From: Argentina anserina
Taxonomy: Eukaryota; Streptophyta; Magnoliopsida; Rosales; Rosaceae
Direction: 5' to 3'
Assembly: GCF_933775445.1 (NCBI RefSeq)
Contig: NC_065878.1
Location: forward strand, 13,279,395 to 13,343,394
DNA: 64,000 nucleotides
Under the pieces are notes generated by a model. The model saw nothing but the letters and a program-made list of their open reading frames with translations. It was not told the origin of the DNA and searched no databases. A program made the translations under genes and the position numbers. Shown piece by piece: positions 46,761 through 60,114 of the stretch; the stretch's first letter is position 1, and each line of letters opens with the position of its first letter.

Positions 46761-49700
46761 AGCTATTTGGTTGATTTTTATGCGAACCTTGTTGTCTATT
46801 TTTTGTTTTCTAAATTAAGATAGAATTTTATATAATTAAGTAGGGAACACCAAAAGAGAGCGTAGTACTTGCCAAAAATTGGTCATTCATGAATAATGAT
46901 GGAGTAATTATGTGCGAGGAATTGTATTTTAGATCGGATCATCTTAATTATGTAAATCGGGAAAGAAGTGTGACTGTGCGAGTGTTGAGGTTATTGTAAG
47001 AGTTTATGCTTTATGGTTTTGGAGAAAAAATGAAGTGAGTTTATGGTTTGGAGATATATATGTATTGGTGATATTGAAGATATATTGCACGCATGTAATT
47101 TGAACGGAGGTAAGAAGTTTTAATTCAAAGAAGTTATTAAATAGTCGAGTTGGTAAGAACCTAGTTGTGAGACTCCATAATACTGAAGTTGGAATCACGC
47201 CCGACTAATATTAATTGGAATATTATCTAATACCTTTTTTTTAATTACATAAATCTCGATCATTTTGTAAGTAAGAAGTTAGGTTGTGAGTTCGAATCGT
47301 TGCATATAATTTCTTTATAACTTTTGTGAGCAAACTTACAATTTTATTATCTTCAGAATGTGTGCAAACCCAGGCTCAGTTGACTTTGTTTTGTACACTA
47401 ACTTATAGCGTACATTGTGTAATGAAAATACTGACCGACATGCATACTCTATTAATACAACGTACTCCAACTTATGAACATCTACATTTACACTTGAAGT
47501 CGAAAGTCGAATCGAGAACTTTAGAAAAGATTACTAATTTCAAAAGTTCTCAACTTCTCATGAGTTCCCTTAATCAGTATGTGTATTTGTTTTACAAAAT
47601 TTCAAAAAAAAAAAAATTTGTTCGACAAAGCAAAGCCAAAAAATTTGTTCGACCAAGTAGTACGTACGTGTTAACCAAAAAAAAAGTAGTACGTGACTGG
47701 TGACATGCTCACCTAAACATGGAGAGCTAGCTAGCTAGTACCATTTTATTGACCTAGCTTCTAATAAGTATACTTTAAGTTTGTGAACATCACCAAATTA
47801 AATTGTCAAAGATATAGCCAGAGACGTACTGGAAGTCTCGAACTATATATATGATCATCATCGACCTGAAATTTTTGTCGAAGGTAAAAAGTTTCTTGAT
47901 AATCACGTACATTGTTAAGCATATTAAGACTTGTAATTGTTTTTTTTATATACGATAAGACTTGTAATTGTTAGTTCCATAACGTTCAGTACAACTAAAA
48001 GCATGTGAAGTTTTGTGATGGTAATAATGTACGTTATATATGTTAGATCAAACCATCCATGTGATATTATTTCTGGTGTATGAACAAAACGAGGGAAACC
48101 TTCCATGCTAACAGCCATACCATGCGTTTTCATGGTATTTTGGCAAGCTTTAACTGCAGCTAGCAGTTTGAAAGGAAAAATTAAATAAGCAATTAGGCCG
48201 TACTATACTATCCAAACGTATATGACAACTACTGAAATATATTGTTGAACATTAATCTCGCCATCAGCAACAATAAATAAAAATGGTAAAAACAAGGGGA
48301 ATAAAAGGGCTCCAAGGACTCAATCACTAAGGCGTTAAACAACACAAATGAAATTGAAGAACTAATAGTGTGCCGTGACTATAAAATTATTAGTCCAACT
48401 GCATCTTTTTTTTTTTTGACATGTCCAACTGCATCTTGATGCATGAAATTCAGTCTCGTAATTCATCCACATGGCTAGTTGAAATGTACCTCAGTACCTG
48501 AAATCGGCTTCTTTCATCAACTAATTAGTACCAGTATGTCATTACACATCAATTTAAGTTAATAAACATAATAAATTGGTCAGGAAGTCTATGGACCTCG
48601 CTCAAACTTCATATCAGTGTGTACTATTTTATACATACAATAGTAGCCCGGCAAGCAAGAAGTTGAAACTGTGACACTACATCACTGTGTGCGAATCATA
48701 ACTCATACGCATGAAGCCATGAACGCATCTTAAAGGGCGTGCGGTGCTTGTGTGGATCTTTCAGAAAACGGTGCAGTGATTCAAGGACGACGACCCCAAT
48801 CACGTTTCTCGAACGCTCTTCTTCTTCGATATCCTCTCTCCCTCCTATTCAGCTCTCTCAACAGTCCCATCACCACGACACGTTTTCCTGGTGCAACCAG
48901 ATGTCTCTTTAACGTAGTCGATCTCGTTTAGATAAGTCTCCCGGTCGGGACCTCGTCTCTTTCTGAAACTCGATTGTTTGTCCGAACGTGGAGGAAACAG
49001 TACTGTACAAACAAGAAGATAGATGATATCTAGATGAACTCAGAAGATGATATTTTAGACCAGACTGACTGGAATTCTGGGAGAGTGGTAGTGGAGGCCA
49101 GGAGGAAGCAGAAGAAGAAGGAGATATACCAAAACGTACGTCATGGTCCCGGCGGCAAATGAGTTCTGATCAGTAATGACATATACGCTTTGCATCCAAT
49201 TTTGTCCAGGTTAACTGTTACTTTTCCTTTCTATAAAGAAGTTTTAACTCGATAAGTAAATTCATCCAGCCATCCAGGTTGGAGAAACCAGAACAAGAGT
49301 AAGTACGTAGTAACCGTTTTACTTTGGCACAATTTACAACAGTACTATTAACCTGTCCAAATTGTCTGATACATTGGAGCCTGGCTAGCTAGGCGCTAGC
49401 TAATTACATAGAGGAAAGTCAGGAAAAACAATTCGGAAGTATGTAATAGTCATTTGTATGTATACTACCCAGTTTTATTCGTAAATTAATGCTATACAGA
49501 TTAAGACAAAGATTATATATATAACAAGGTAATTGATTACTAAGTTCTATGACCCCATAATAAGTGTATGCTTTCGCAAATGACCCCATTTAATTTGTGG
49601 CATCTTTGTATTCTTGTTTGGTCGACTTAGAGTTCCAAATTGAAGAAAGCAATCCATGCAAGCAACACGTACGTAGTTCAAATAAAACCTCACGATCACA

Positions 49701-50269
49701 CTTGGCAAACCCAGTCTCAATATATACCCAATAAATACCCAAGGAATATGTAAAATCAATTTGCCCCCACAATGCTTTATAAAAGATCAAAACGAGAAAA
49801 TTTGCCCCCCTCTGTCTTCTGAAAGGGTTATTATATAGGACCAAGAACCCCTAAATTATACAAATGTGAAGGTACGAGCATATATAGAACACCAAGAATT
49901 TTCCAGAAATGATTAACACGCAATGTTTGGGTTCTTTCCAACCATATGAAGATATGAAATATGCCAGAAAGCCGCCACGTACCGGAGCGAAGAGTGGTCC
50001 ATTATTTTCATTATCTTTATTTTTTTTGAGGACGTATTTTCATTATCTAGTTCGTAGACTTTGCCCATTCGATCTGTAGCTACTTAATTAAGAATCGGAT
50101 TTATTTTTGGATTATATAAATTGAATAATTGCATTTCTGGAAATGGGAACTAGATAGAACGTGTTGACAAAACGGAAGGCTCGTGATCGATCACCCACTG
50201 TGATGTGAGCAAATAGTGACTAAAGGGCTAGGTGAAGAAATAATTCTTGAACTAATTATTAAGAACAAT
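46761..50269. other. intergenic stretch, no gene recognised
   Basis: AT-rich with scattered simple repeats (GCTAGCTAGCTAG at about 47727). A GC-richer patch at 48720-49150 could be a non-coding transcript, but I see no domain. It contains a possible SINE at about 47139-47215. Confidence 0.4.
47139..47215 (+). mobile_element. possible tRNA-derived SINE fragment
   Basis: TAGTCGAGTTGG at 47142-47153 is a full match to the RNA polymerase III A-box consensus TRGYNNAGYNGG. A weak B-box-like GTTGGAATC lies about 35 bp downstream. Another tRNA-like GAGTTCGAATCG is at about 47287. Neither full structure nor target duplication is clear. Confidence 0.3.
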
Positions 50270-50530
50270 GTTAATCAACCTAATTATGTTGAACATGTTT
50301 CAGGATAATTACTATTATACATTTGTGTGTGTCTTAATCTTATTAGGTTTCTTGTTAAAAATAGATTCACATCTTTGTAATAGATTAGGACTCCGAATCC
50401 TACGAGATTCAGGTTATGTAATGCCTATATATAGGCATCATTATCAATCAATAAAGTGTTACGTTATGTTCCATTACGTCGTTATTATTCTCGTTTCGTT
50501 TCTCCTCAAACACGTTATATGCACGTAGTT
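50270..50530 (+). mobile_element. LTR-like segment of a decayed Copia element
   Basis: Starts TGTTAATCAACC-like sequence and has a TATA box inside a palindrome (GCCTATATATAGGC, about 50424-50437), an AATAAAG signal shortly after, and ends near AACACGTTATATGCACG. The last resembles the AACACGTTATCAGCACG end/primer-site region seen in plant Copia LTRs. The partner LTR was not found. Confidence 0.45.
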
Positions 50531-53500
50531 CTAACCCTGTGTTCCTAAGTCTAGAACCCAAACCATGAAATTATTTAGGAATGCCGACAACAAGTTGTCG
50601 GTAGATAGGAGATAAATTCGTCTTCTACTAAGGGCACCCAAAATATTGATCTGGGCACCATGCCATCTTCTCCAATCAACCAATGTCGGCGCTATTGTCT
50701 CAACAATCGAATCTCCAATGGACTTACTCGATTGTCTCAGACCTACTCTACCGCCACCGCACACGCACAAAAGCCCAACGCGCAAGTGTGGTTGACCTTG
50801 CCCCCCAGACGTGTTTTGTCAAAAAGTTCGGCGTTCTTCATTCCAGATCAGCGGAAAACCTATCGTCATGGCTTGCTCGGCATGGTGGAAAACTGTCATG
50901 CATGTTGCTCTGATTAAAGCTTCGCATGCGGCATGCCCGACCTCGAGCTTCCCAAATCGGAGCCTCGACGCAGCCGAGCGCCTTGAAAGCCGACGTCAGC
51001 TTTTGCTACCTAGGCCGCCCCCGAAGCCTAGAGCTGCGGCGTTCGTCCAGCCTAGCATCCTGTCCGGCGCCTCAGTCTGCCGACCACGTGCTGCAGACCA
51101 ACCTACGGCGACCGCCACTGCTGCAAGTGTAGTGTTCTCCTCGACCCGGATTTGGGTCCGAACCGGTTGCAATAATCAACCCGACCCGACTCGGTCAAAG
51201 AGGTTTTACCTCTCGGTAAATCGGTAAATAAGGGCATGGTAAATTTTCTTTAGGTAAAAAAAAGGATTTTTTACCCGTCACAGTAATTTTCATTTCAATT
51301 TTACTGATTTTCTAATGTGATGAATTTAAACTAACCATATGTTTTCATTTTGGTGAAATTTATTACATTACGATATAAAATGCAATGGTGAGGGTCACTT
51401 CGCCGTATATTCGTGGAAGTATGGAATCAAGCATGATCGTGGAAATCAAGCAAGAGCAACACATATACACTGTTTATTTGGCAAACAACCAAGAAAAGTG
51501 ATCACTCGTCGTATTATGGTGATGACATTCATGCCGAGATGGACGATACTTTTTTTATCATCTACATACGATTTCGATCATATCCTCACCAGAATTTATG
51601 TCATCGGACGAAGATCGAAAATGAATTCCTCAAGCAGCTTCCTGCATGACGATTGATTTGCAGAGCAATTTAATTATATGTGGTCTATTTGGCAGACCAA
51701 CAAGTATGTTTTTCATAAAGTTGCTGCTTTTGAACATATATATATATAATTTATCGGGCGCTATTAGCCTTCTTCATGTCTATTTTCCGGCATTTCTTAT
51801 AACGCCGATGAGACCAAAGAAAGATGTGATTCCCCTCTTGGTCGATGTTTTTCGTGTGACGGTCTTGGGGGAGTCACATTATTATTTAAAGGGAATAAAT
51901 CGATTTCGTGTGGTCGCCTGAGTGCACCGTTGTTTTGGGTGCAATCATTAGAATTGCCGATATGCATCGATTATTTTGTGACCATATACATCACAACCCT
52001 TCTAATTCCGGTTACATACTTGAATAGTTTCGATTATTCGAAACCTATGCAACCCTCGTTTCTTATGGATGCGTCGTCATCGTGACGGTTTTTTGAATGT
52101 TTGAGTTTTCTTATCATGTCTATAAACGATAATACCAAGGTCTACGTACTTATTTATTTGAATTGAAATTCATTACTCTGAAGCATAACTATTTGCTGAC
52201 AAAAGATCCCAAAAATAATGAATTCTATGGGACACACTTAAAGTGATTCAATAAACGTCTACGATGTTGTATTACCAGAGTTGACCTTGATGCATGCTCC
52301 ACATCCAAGAAACACGTGCCAATTTTTGGCACTTGTATCTATTTATTGAGGGAACTTTGGAGATGAAAACGTAACATTCTTTCATTCTCAAGTAAGCAAA
52401 TTTTATTTTTTTAGCCTCAGGCTAAGGCTCCGCCTGATCCGATATGCAAGATTTTGTTGCTACAAACTTTTAATTAGTCAATCTATTTTGTCTATGTTTT
52501 CTGCTTAATATTTTTCAAGTATGACGTTGACATTGTCATGTTTCTTGGTCGACTTTCGCTTAAGTCGTCTATTGGAATTGGAAGCTTATTTGTGTTGTAT
52601 CAAATATTGGCATATTCAATAAAATTTCTCGTATTTCTTGTTTACAAGATGAACTCGTAAGAATTTTATTTGCTTTAAACCTAGCATAAATTGTCAACGT
52701 TTGCAACTCACGTGGTTTTTAAATTGGCCGTTTTTGGGTTACATGGGACCCTAATAGTACTACATTGTGAATTTGGACCATAACATTTGGAAAACGAACC
52801 TCGGATCTTCAAAATTGACGTCGTTTTTCCCAATTACTGTTCCGGCGTTTCCGGAACGTTTTCCGGCATTTTGGCCGCCTTCCGGCCACTTGCCGGCGTT
52901 TCCGGTGCCACTATCCGGTTCCTGCCGGCGTCTCCTGTCGGATAGCCGCCGGCGGGTTTTCTGGCAATCGGCGCTGCCGGTTCTGGCGATTTTTTGTCGT
53001 TTCTCGTCATTTTTTCGGCTTAATTCCCGCAGTTTTTATTGCCACGTTTTCCCAGTTCAAATTTCACCCAGTTTTGAGTTATTTTGACATGGTTTTCCCG
53101 TTAATTTTCCGTTTTTCTCCATCGTTTCATAGCACAAACGATTTTGTTATTATTGTTGACCACCTACACCAATTGGATGGTTTTTACCACCCTAATTATT
53201 TGGTATTCAACTGCTCCAGTACTATGTTTTTTCCAACTCTTAAGTTGAAGAATGTAGTTCTATTGCCCAGTGATACACTCGATGTGATTACACATTTGTT
53301 TCAATCCCCCCTCTTACAATATCTTACGGCGTATTGTCTAGAGAAGTTCACCGCGTCGTTGACTCTCTAAATTTTATTTTGAGCATGTCTCGCCGTGAAA
53401 TCGAGTGTCTTGCTAATTGCATAACCACCCACACTATCCTACGGCGCATATAGTTATTTTACGGATCTCGTACAGAGATTGTGTTTTATATCTTTGTGCC

Positions 53501-53822
53501 TTGCTAAGTTTTCAAAAGCTCTACATGCCAATAATGAATCTTCATCTTGATATTTGTGTTAAGAATGGAGAGGAATAAATCTGTCAGATTCCATTAACAG
53601 TAGCTTGTTCAAGCTTAGACAGTAGCTTTGTTAGCCTGCGGACATAACTTTGCTTGCCTACAGCAGTAGCTTTATGTAACTCAAGATTCTTTGAATCATG
53701 GGTTCGGTTTTGCTGTCTCCTGGTTTTGACATGATCATTTTTTTGGTCATTTTGAACGAGATATGATGATTTGAGTTCTTTGAAATTCACATGATCATCT
53801 ATTTTGCATCTTCACGAAGAGA
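50531..53822 (+). mobile_element. decayed Copia internal region, 5' part
   Basis: Low-conservation plus-strand sequence leading into the Copia integrase relic. Includes a C/G-rich TTCCGGCGTTT-type repetitive patch at 52840-52990. No gag domain can be named. Confidence 0.35.
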
Positions 53823-55250
53823 TTGGAGGCCACCTCACCCATGCTCCACACAGTGATGCCATGCCTGTCCGTGCACGGTGAGGCCGAGCTTGCCACTCTC
53901 GGAAGCTCCATGGCACTAAGGCCGTCGGTGGCGGCATCCCCTCCTTCACATGAGCTTGTGATGCCTCCCGTGTTTTCTAATACCTCCATGGAAATCTCTG
54001 ATGCCCATCGCTCATTTTGCAAAGCTAGTTCTCTTGCTAGATTTCAAAGAAGTCCCTTATTTGATAAGGCTCTAACTGAGAACATTCCATTCTTACAAAT
54101 TATTTAAGGTGACATTAGTGGACCGTATCCAACCGAATGCGGACATTTTTCGGTATTTATTTGGTATAGGTTAAGAGCATCGACGCGTTGGTCACACGTC
54201 GCTTTACTTTCCACATTGAACGCTGCATTTGCTAAAGTTTTTAGCCATGATCATCATACTAAGGGCTCACCACATTTTCTATCCTCTCAAATCTATTTGA
54301 TTGGATACCGTTGGAGAGTTCACCCCCACGTTTTTTGATGATTTCGTTTTGCATGTCTACTGGGATTGTCGTTGAACTTATTATTCCTCATGTTCATTCA
54401 TTGTATGATCTAGCAAAGCTCGGACTTGGTTAGGGGTACTAACCTGCCGATTTTTGCATGGTGATATGTAATGATGTTGCATGCAGCGACACTTATTTGT
54501 TTCAGACCCACAACTTGCCAAGCGTTTAGTGCGTACCAGATGGTTACTGGATACGATCCCAACGTTCTTTTCACTAAATGCCTATATGCCTCTATTGTAG
54601 TAATCTTAATGGGTCTACTTGAAACAATTAAGTATTTTGGTTTGTTATGATTTATGAATCACCAACACTTGTCCGCTATTCCCAATCTACAACCGTAGAT
54701 CTCTATCCTGCGATATTAGCAGACGGTCACTTTGATGAGACATACTTCCCGTCGTTAGGGGGAGATATGGAATGCTCCCATTCCGGTTTTAGCGCCAGGA
54801 ATTGATGTGGTGTGGCACTATGTCTCATTAAGATCCTACACTACTCAAAGTAAGAAAAAGTGAAAAGCATTATCAACCTCCAGAAAGTCAAAGATTCGAT
54901 GCTCAATGACTTTACTGATATTGCGAAAGTGATGAGATCGCACATAAATGCTGTGATGTATCGGTAAGGTTGGAACTCTCATAATATGAGAGAATTTCAT
55001 ATGACCTGGTCCTAGCACCGTTGGCACCATCCCTGAAAGTGAGATGGAAGCCGGCGATGACACCATCGTACGTTGTGGTGTTGTTGGCTTCCATGGTATT
55101 GCACCACAAAACAAGGGCGGCAAACGCAAAGATAGACTAGTAATGGTCATAGCTTCGACCTTGGCTCTTGCCTAGATGAGGGGGAGACCATTATTCTCTG
55201 GAATGAAAACCAGAAAGAAGCGATGTGCGTAGGCATAAGTATTTCGCCCA
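53823..55250 (+). pseudogene. Copia polyprotein relic (integrase core and following region)
   Basis: Readable in shifting plus-strand frames: LARFQRSPLFDKAL then GDISGPYPTECG (54030-54140), ASTRWSHVALLSTLNAAFAK (about 54180-54240), GTNLPIFAW and FSAYQMVTGYDPN (54430-54560), then ADGHFDETYFPSLGGD (about 54720). These match consecutive blocks of plant Copia Pol between integrase and reverse transcriptase. Many stops and shifts. Confidence 0.65.
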
Positions 55251-56260
55251 TCATCAAGAGACATTCTCTAAACATGTGTATCAACTAAGTTTCTGTGGGA
55301 CACTACAGACTCCTTTTGTTGATGTTTGAGAAGAAAAGAAATCTCTCAATTGATCGTATAACCGCGCACATGTGTTTAATAGATTGATCTCCCATGATTG
55401 ATGATATATTGGCTTATGCTCTTATTCCGTTGTAAAGTATCAACGATGGGCAACTTGACTGAAGTGGAAAGAATCAATATGGGCTGAACTAGACTTGTTA
55501 TGTTTGTCGTTGTTCGTAAGTGTAATGAGAAAGATGAAGTCATGCAATATTTGTAGAACTTATGGCGCAAAGATTATCTCATTATCGTAGTATTGACTAC
55601 GATGAGTTATATTCTCTCGTTATGGACATAATTGCTTTCCCCTACTTGATCAGTAGTAGTGTCCATGAAAACTGATTTGCAGCATATGATAGTGGTCATA
55701 GAATATCTGTAAAGAGATCTTGACGCAGATATGAGAGTGCCCGAAAGACTTTAAATGCCTCCAGACCACGGAGAGCTTATATAATCAGATTGCGACGTTC
55801 GAGAGAATGTAGTACAATCGATTGCAAGAACTCATACCCATATGTGTTCATATGAAAGCTAATTCTTGATTCTCTATTCCGTCTAAGTAAAGATGATGAA
55901 GAGATTCAATGAGCTATAAATTCATATATGTAAGTGTTGTTGGGACACTATTGCTTTCATTATGACGTGATTAACTATGCGTCTATGCATTGTCATTGGA
56001 CTTGCATTGCTCCCTTGACATTGGTTTAGTTCTACACTTAGTAAACCAATACAATTCATATCCACACCAACAGCGCCAGCAGCTCCAGCAACATTAACGT
56101 ACACCTTGGTGTAGCAGTTGACACTGGTAGCGTAAAGGATACGTTTGGTTACGTCTCGGACCAAAATCATTCCTTCATTGGTCCATTCCCCCATTCATTT
56201 GCGAAAGACACATTGAATGTGACACATCAGAATCTGTCAAGTTTCGTATGTCAACTTCAA
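55251..56260 (+). mobile_element. decayed Copia, 3' continuation
   Basis: Contains IDDIFAYALIP (about 55395-55430), which precedes the reverse transcriptase in this lineage. Then come only scattered similarities, for example the segment at 55730-55800 resembling the sequence encoding LDAEIY and surroundings. Domain order is lost. Confidence 0.45.
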
Positions 56261-57200
56261 GGAGACATATAGGACAGCTCGCTCAATGACATATGATGAA
56301 ATTAGTACCGTTGGAAAGGTCTGTGTATCTACTTTCTTGGGACATAACCCATTTGTTCATAGCTATCATATTAAGTGAGTTATGGCAGGTTTAGCAAAGT
56401 AGGACAGTTCTGTCCGGAAATTTGCAAGTCAGTCAATTTCGACAGAGTACTGTGAACTGCTCCGATCGAATTTTGTGAACTTTATGTCATTGGAAAGCCA
56501 CAAGTGTCTACTTTCCAGAACATTTTACGGTTCACTGATACCTATTTTGACGAAGAATTTATGGCCGTTTAAGTGAGTGAAGGTCATTCTATCCGAGAAT
56601 CTGATTTTCATTGCAAACTCTTGTTTTGAGTTGTTATGAAATCTTGTTTCCTAAGATCTAAGTTTGACTAAGTATAGCATGTATGATCTAAGGATGTATG
56701 GCTAGATTAATGATTAATCATTAGCCCCAGACTACCTTTAAGAAGCATGTAATGAACGTTGTATACGTTGTTCTTTGTACTCCATGATTATGACATTAAT
56801 TAGGAGGAGTTGTTTCGTAGCTTTTGTTTTAGAGATTAAAGCATGACATGTTTTAGGGATTAAAGCATGGCATGTTTTAGGGAATAAAAATTTCCATGAT
56901 TTAAGGGATTAAAGCATGGCATTATTATAGAAAGAAAGAATCAATTTCAAACCCTCCATCTTTTCTCTATATATACATGGCTTCACCTCTCAAATATCAT
57001 CTCTTCTCATTAGCATTCAAGAGGCAAAACTCAACCAACGCTCTATCAGTGCACTTCACCAAGACTCGATCGCGATCTGTCTCTTCGAAGTATTTCAAAA
57101 TTACTGATTTGACTACAAGTTTTTGGTAGAAACCCTAGCACTGGGCTTCTTGCGTTTCTTGGGGTTAATCACAACACGTGAGAAATTCGTACCACGCCCT
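56261..57200 (+). mobile_element. LTR-like segment related to the gypsy LTR, opposite orientation
   Basis: 56830-57050 (TTTTAGGGATTAAAGCATGG repeats, then CCCTCCATCTTT, CTATATATACATGGCTTCAC, CTCAAATATCAT) matches the reverse complement of 61130-61375 inside the gypsy LTR, including the TATA box. Flanking parts differ. Likely a solo or partial LTR of a related family; limits unknown. Confidence 0.5.
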
Positions 57201-57757
57201 CTTCATTCTTCAAGATCTTCATGCATGCTACTTGCACGAGGGAGATTTTCTTTATACATACATTTTATGTAACATTTACAGTCTCGTGTAGGTTTTAAAA
57301 ATTCAATAAAAAGAAAAGAAAAGAAAATATGTTGAAACCATTTTAAATAGTCAAATGGATGTGAGATGGTGAAATTAAGTTGGTAAGTTTATGGCTAAAA
57401 TATAATTAGATAATAGTTTGGTCAAATGAATCAGCTATTAGCTAGACGATTCAATTAGTCTTTCGATTGCCTCTATGCCTCTATAACGTACTTAAATCAA
57501 ATGAGTGATTTGTACGTCAAAGAACTTGGTTTGTTCTTCAAGACGGGTTGAATGATGAGCTTGCATGCGCCGTCACCAGAAGCACACAAATGTTGAAGCA
57601 TGCCGAGACTAACCAATTGATACTTGTTACAAAATGATGATATAGCGAATGTGGTGAAATTCTTCTTTAGAATGTAAACTTATTGTAGATTTTACAAGAA
57701 ATATAATACGCTGTAGGTATCCATATATACCATACATATATATCATGCATTTTACGA

Positions 57758-57799
<42 letters not shown>

Positions 57800-57917
57800 C
57801 ATAAATTGACTTGGAATATAGCGATGGCTGGGTGTACTTGTGGATCCTTTGATTGTACATAAAGGTGAAGAAGACTTTTGTGACTTAGCACATAAGAAAG
57901 AGTGCAAGAGTTCCTTC
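57201..57917. other. spacer or LTR remnant with (TA)n
   Basis: No gene. Contains (TA)n at 57762-57794. It may belong to the long terminal repeat of the minus-strand Copia that contains the hAT MITE. Confidence 0.3.
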
Positions 57918-58578
57918 CTAAGCTGCATGGAATCGGAAGGGGAGACGTGGAAGCGAAGCGTTTGGAAGCGCGGAAGCGTTTTTTTTCAAAATTTCTTGGA
58001 AGCGGGGACGTTTCGGAAGCGCGGAATAAAATAATATATAATTAAAGATATTAATCTGTATATATAATATTAAAAAAAACAAAAAAATAGCATATGTTAT
58101 ACTTACCATCAAGTAGTGATCAAACGCATACCAACTCAATTTGGACTAATCCTATATATATAAAAAACTCAATTTGAACTTCATGAATGGTGTATCAATT
58201 GGAAGTTTCGACATCCCCGAAAGGCTTTCTGCATGAGGATTGAATCCAGTTAACTTGCATATAATTAGTATTACAGTGCAGTTTGAGAACTCACAATCAG
58301 GTTTTCTGGTAGTGAAATAGGTGAAGCAATGAAAAGCACAAGTAGAAATAGCTTAAGCAAAAAGCCTTTCGCTTCCTTAAGCACAAGTTGTAGAAATTAG
58401 GTTTTAATCAATATTACAAAATTGCCCACGCTTCCTTCCGAACTATTTGACGCTTCCAAACCACCTTTTTCTCGGAATCGCGCTTCCGACCGCTTCCGGA
58501 CGCTTCCGGCGCGCTTCCGCTTCGCTTCCGCTTCCGAAGCGCGAAGCGCGACTGCAGGCAAGCTTCCGTGCTTCTTAG
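57918..58578. mobile_element. hAT-type MITE (661 bp) with GGAAGCG subterminal repeats
   Basis: Left end CTAAGCTGCATGGAA; right end reversed CTAAGAAGCACGGAA. Flanks GTTCCTTC and GTTCATTC (57910-57917, 58579-58586) fit an 8-bp duplication with one change. Dense GGAAGCG/CGCTTCC motifs crowd both ends (57925-58025 and 58435-58560) around an AT-rich middle. No coding capacity. Confidence 0.75.
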
Positions 58579-58841
58579 GTTCATTCTATCTTTAGATGAG
58601 TTCTCTATGGCATACGCTTTAACTGTCGGGAATATCTTTTTGCTATACAATCCCTCTACCACGCGCCAATTAGGTTTGAAGCAGTCGGCATGGATTTGCG
58701 CGTTGCCTTTTACTCCATGAATATTTAGTAAATTAAATATACATGCCCATAACATGCATTTTAGCTAAAAATGGTAACGTCCTTAACTGTGCTTGATAAT
58801 TTAGCCATGCTAAACGTAAAATTCATGTATAGGTGTTAACA
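58579..58841 (-). mobile_element. start of a Copia 3' LTR (minus strand)
   Basis: On the minus strand a polypurine tract AAGGGGAATG is followed at 58841 by TGTTAACACC, a plausible LTR start. The hAT MITE interrupts this LTR, and the far end is not located. Confidence 0.4.
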
Positions 58842-59248
58842 CATTCCCCTTGATGGGGTAGTTCCCGGCAAGATTCTCCCTAATTCCGACCACCAGACTA
58901 GCCGAAGTTAACTCGGCAAGACAAGACACTGAGCAGGTGTGAGCCCTTGAAATATTTTGTAATATTCCAACAAATAGAATACGTCAACCGACATTTTTCC
59001 GAGATATCAAATAAGTAGTTTAATAATTTCTTACTAAACTACATGTCAACATGAACGCGGGAGTGTTTGCGGAATATTTTCCCGATGTTCAGTTTCTTTT
59101 CTACGAGTTGTTTGGAGTCTTTGCATCGGGGGAAGGAGCTGCACGGGACCGGTTGCTGCTCTCGGCACCGTGGTCTGTCGCCACGCCGTGACTGCTGGCG
59201 GCGGCTTCCTGCGGCTCCGATGTGAGGTGGCACAGCCATGGTGTTTTC
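58842..59248 (-). mobile_element. Copia region between reverse transcriptase and 3' LTR
   Basis: Replaces the expected RNase H region. The RT frame stops at about 59249, and the following open frame (59239-59039: MAVPPHIGAAGSRRQQSRRG) has no recognised domain. Confidence 0.4.
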
Positions 59249-60107
59249 TCAGTTATAAGGATAGAACAATCCCATGTCAAGAGAACCTTTCAAGTACCGA
59301 AACAAATGCTTGATTTCATTCCAATGACATAGCATAGGCACAGAGCTAAATCTAGCTAGTAGGTTGACTGCGAAAGATATGACCGGTCTAGTGCATTGAG
59401 CAAAATACAATAGTGCCCCAATTGCACATGGAACTTCAGGACCAAGAACCTCTTCATTATCCTCTTTAGGACGGAATGAATCATTCTTGATATCTAGACT
59501 TCGAACTACCAAGAGAGTAGACAACGGACTGCATAGATCCATATTGAAATGTCGAAGCATCTTCTGCATGTAATTCGACTGGTGGACTAAGATGTCGTCG
59601 GCTTTATGCACAAGCTCAGGGCAGAGACATAATTTTGTCCTCCCTAGGTCATTCATCTCAAATTCCGACTTCAAATAAGACATGGTCTCTTCAATCTCAT
59701 CAAGAGTACCAATTATATTCATGTCATCAACGTAAACCGCAACGATGACGAATCCAGAATTTGTCTTTCGTATGAACATGCATGGGCATAGTTCATCATG
59801 CTTATATCCTCTCTCTTTCAAGTACTTGTATAATCGATTGTACCACATTCTTCCGGATTGCTTCAACCCGTACAACGAACGACGTAATCTGACTGTATGA
59901 GCACCCCGTGGTCTGGAGGCACTTGATGGAGGTAAAGGTAGTCCGTCTAGAGCTTTTATGTATATCTCTGCGTCAAGATCCCCATAGAGATAAGCTGTGA
60001 CCACATCCATAAGCTGCATGTTTAGTCTTTTGGACACTACCAGACTAATGAGGTAGCAGAAGGTAATGATGTCCATAACAGGAGAACAATGTTCTAAAAA
60101 TCCCCGC
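59249..60107 (-). pseudogene. Copia reverse transcriptase (RVT_2) fragment, long open frame
   Basis: A 275-codon uninterrupted frame from MDIITFCYLISLVVSKRL, with readable homology a little upstream (SPVMD). It shows the RVT_2 order: LMDVVTAYLYGDLDAEIY, RRSLYGLKQSGRMWYNRLYK, CPCMFIRK, the catalytic YVDDMNIIGT (about residues 116-125), KSEFEMNDLGRTKLCL, and CTRPVISFAVNLLARFS, then LFRYLKGSLDMGLFY. It belongs to the same lineage as the plus-strand relic at 53.8 kb. Upstream homology ends at about 60107, where the gypsy LTR begins, so the rest of this polyprotein should continue beyond the gypsy insertion outside the window. It stops before RNase H. Confidence 0.85.
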
Positions 60108-60114
60108 CTAGGAC

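Noticed and set aside
46513..46823. Open frames on both strands near the transporter promoter
   Set aside because: Driven by the GA/GT microsatellite; no conservation.
47280..47310. Possible intact tRNA gene around GAGTTCGAATCG
   Set aside because: Only a B-box-like match; no foldable cloverleaf or matching A box at the proper distance.
50660..51227. Group of overlapping plus-strand frames of 68-138 codons
   Set aside because: GC-rich local sequence inside a decayed retrotransposon; no recognisable domain and mutually overlapping frames.
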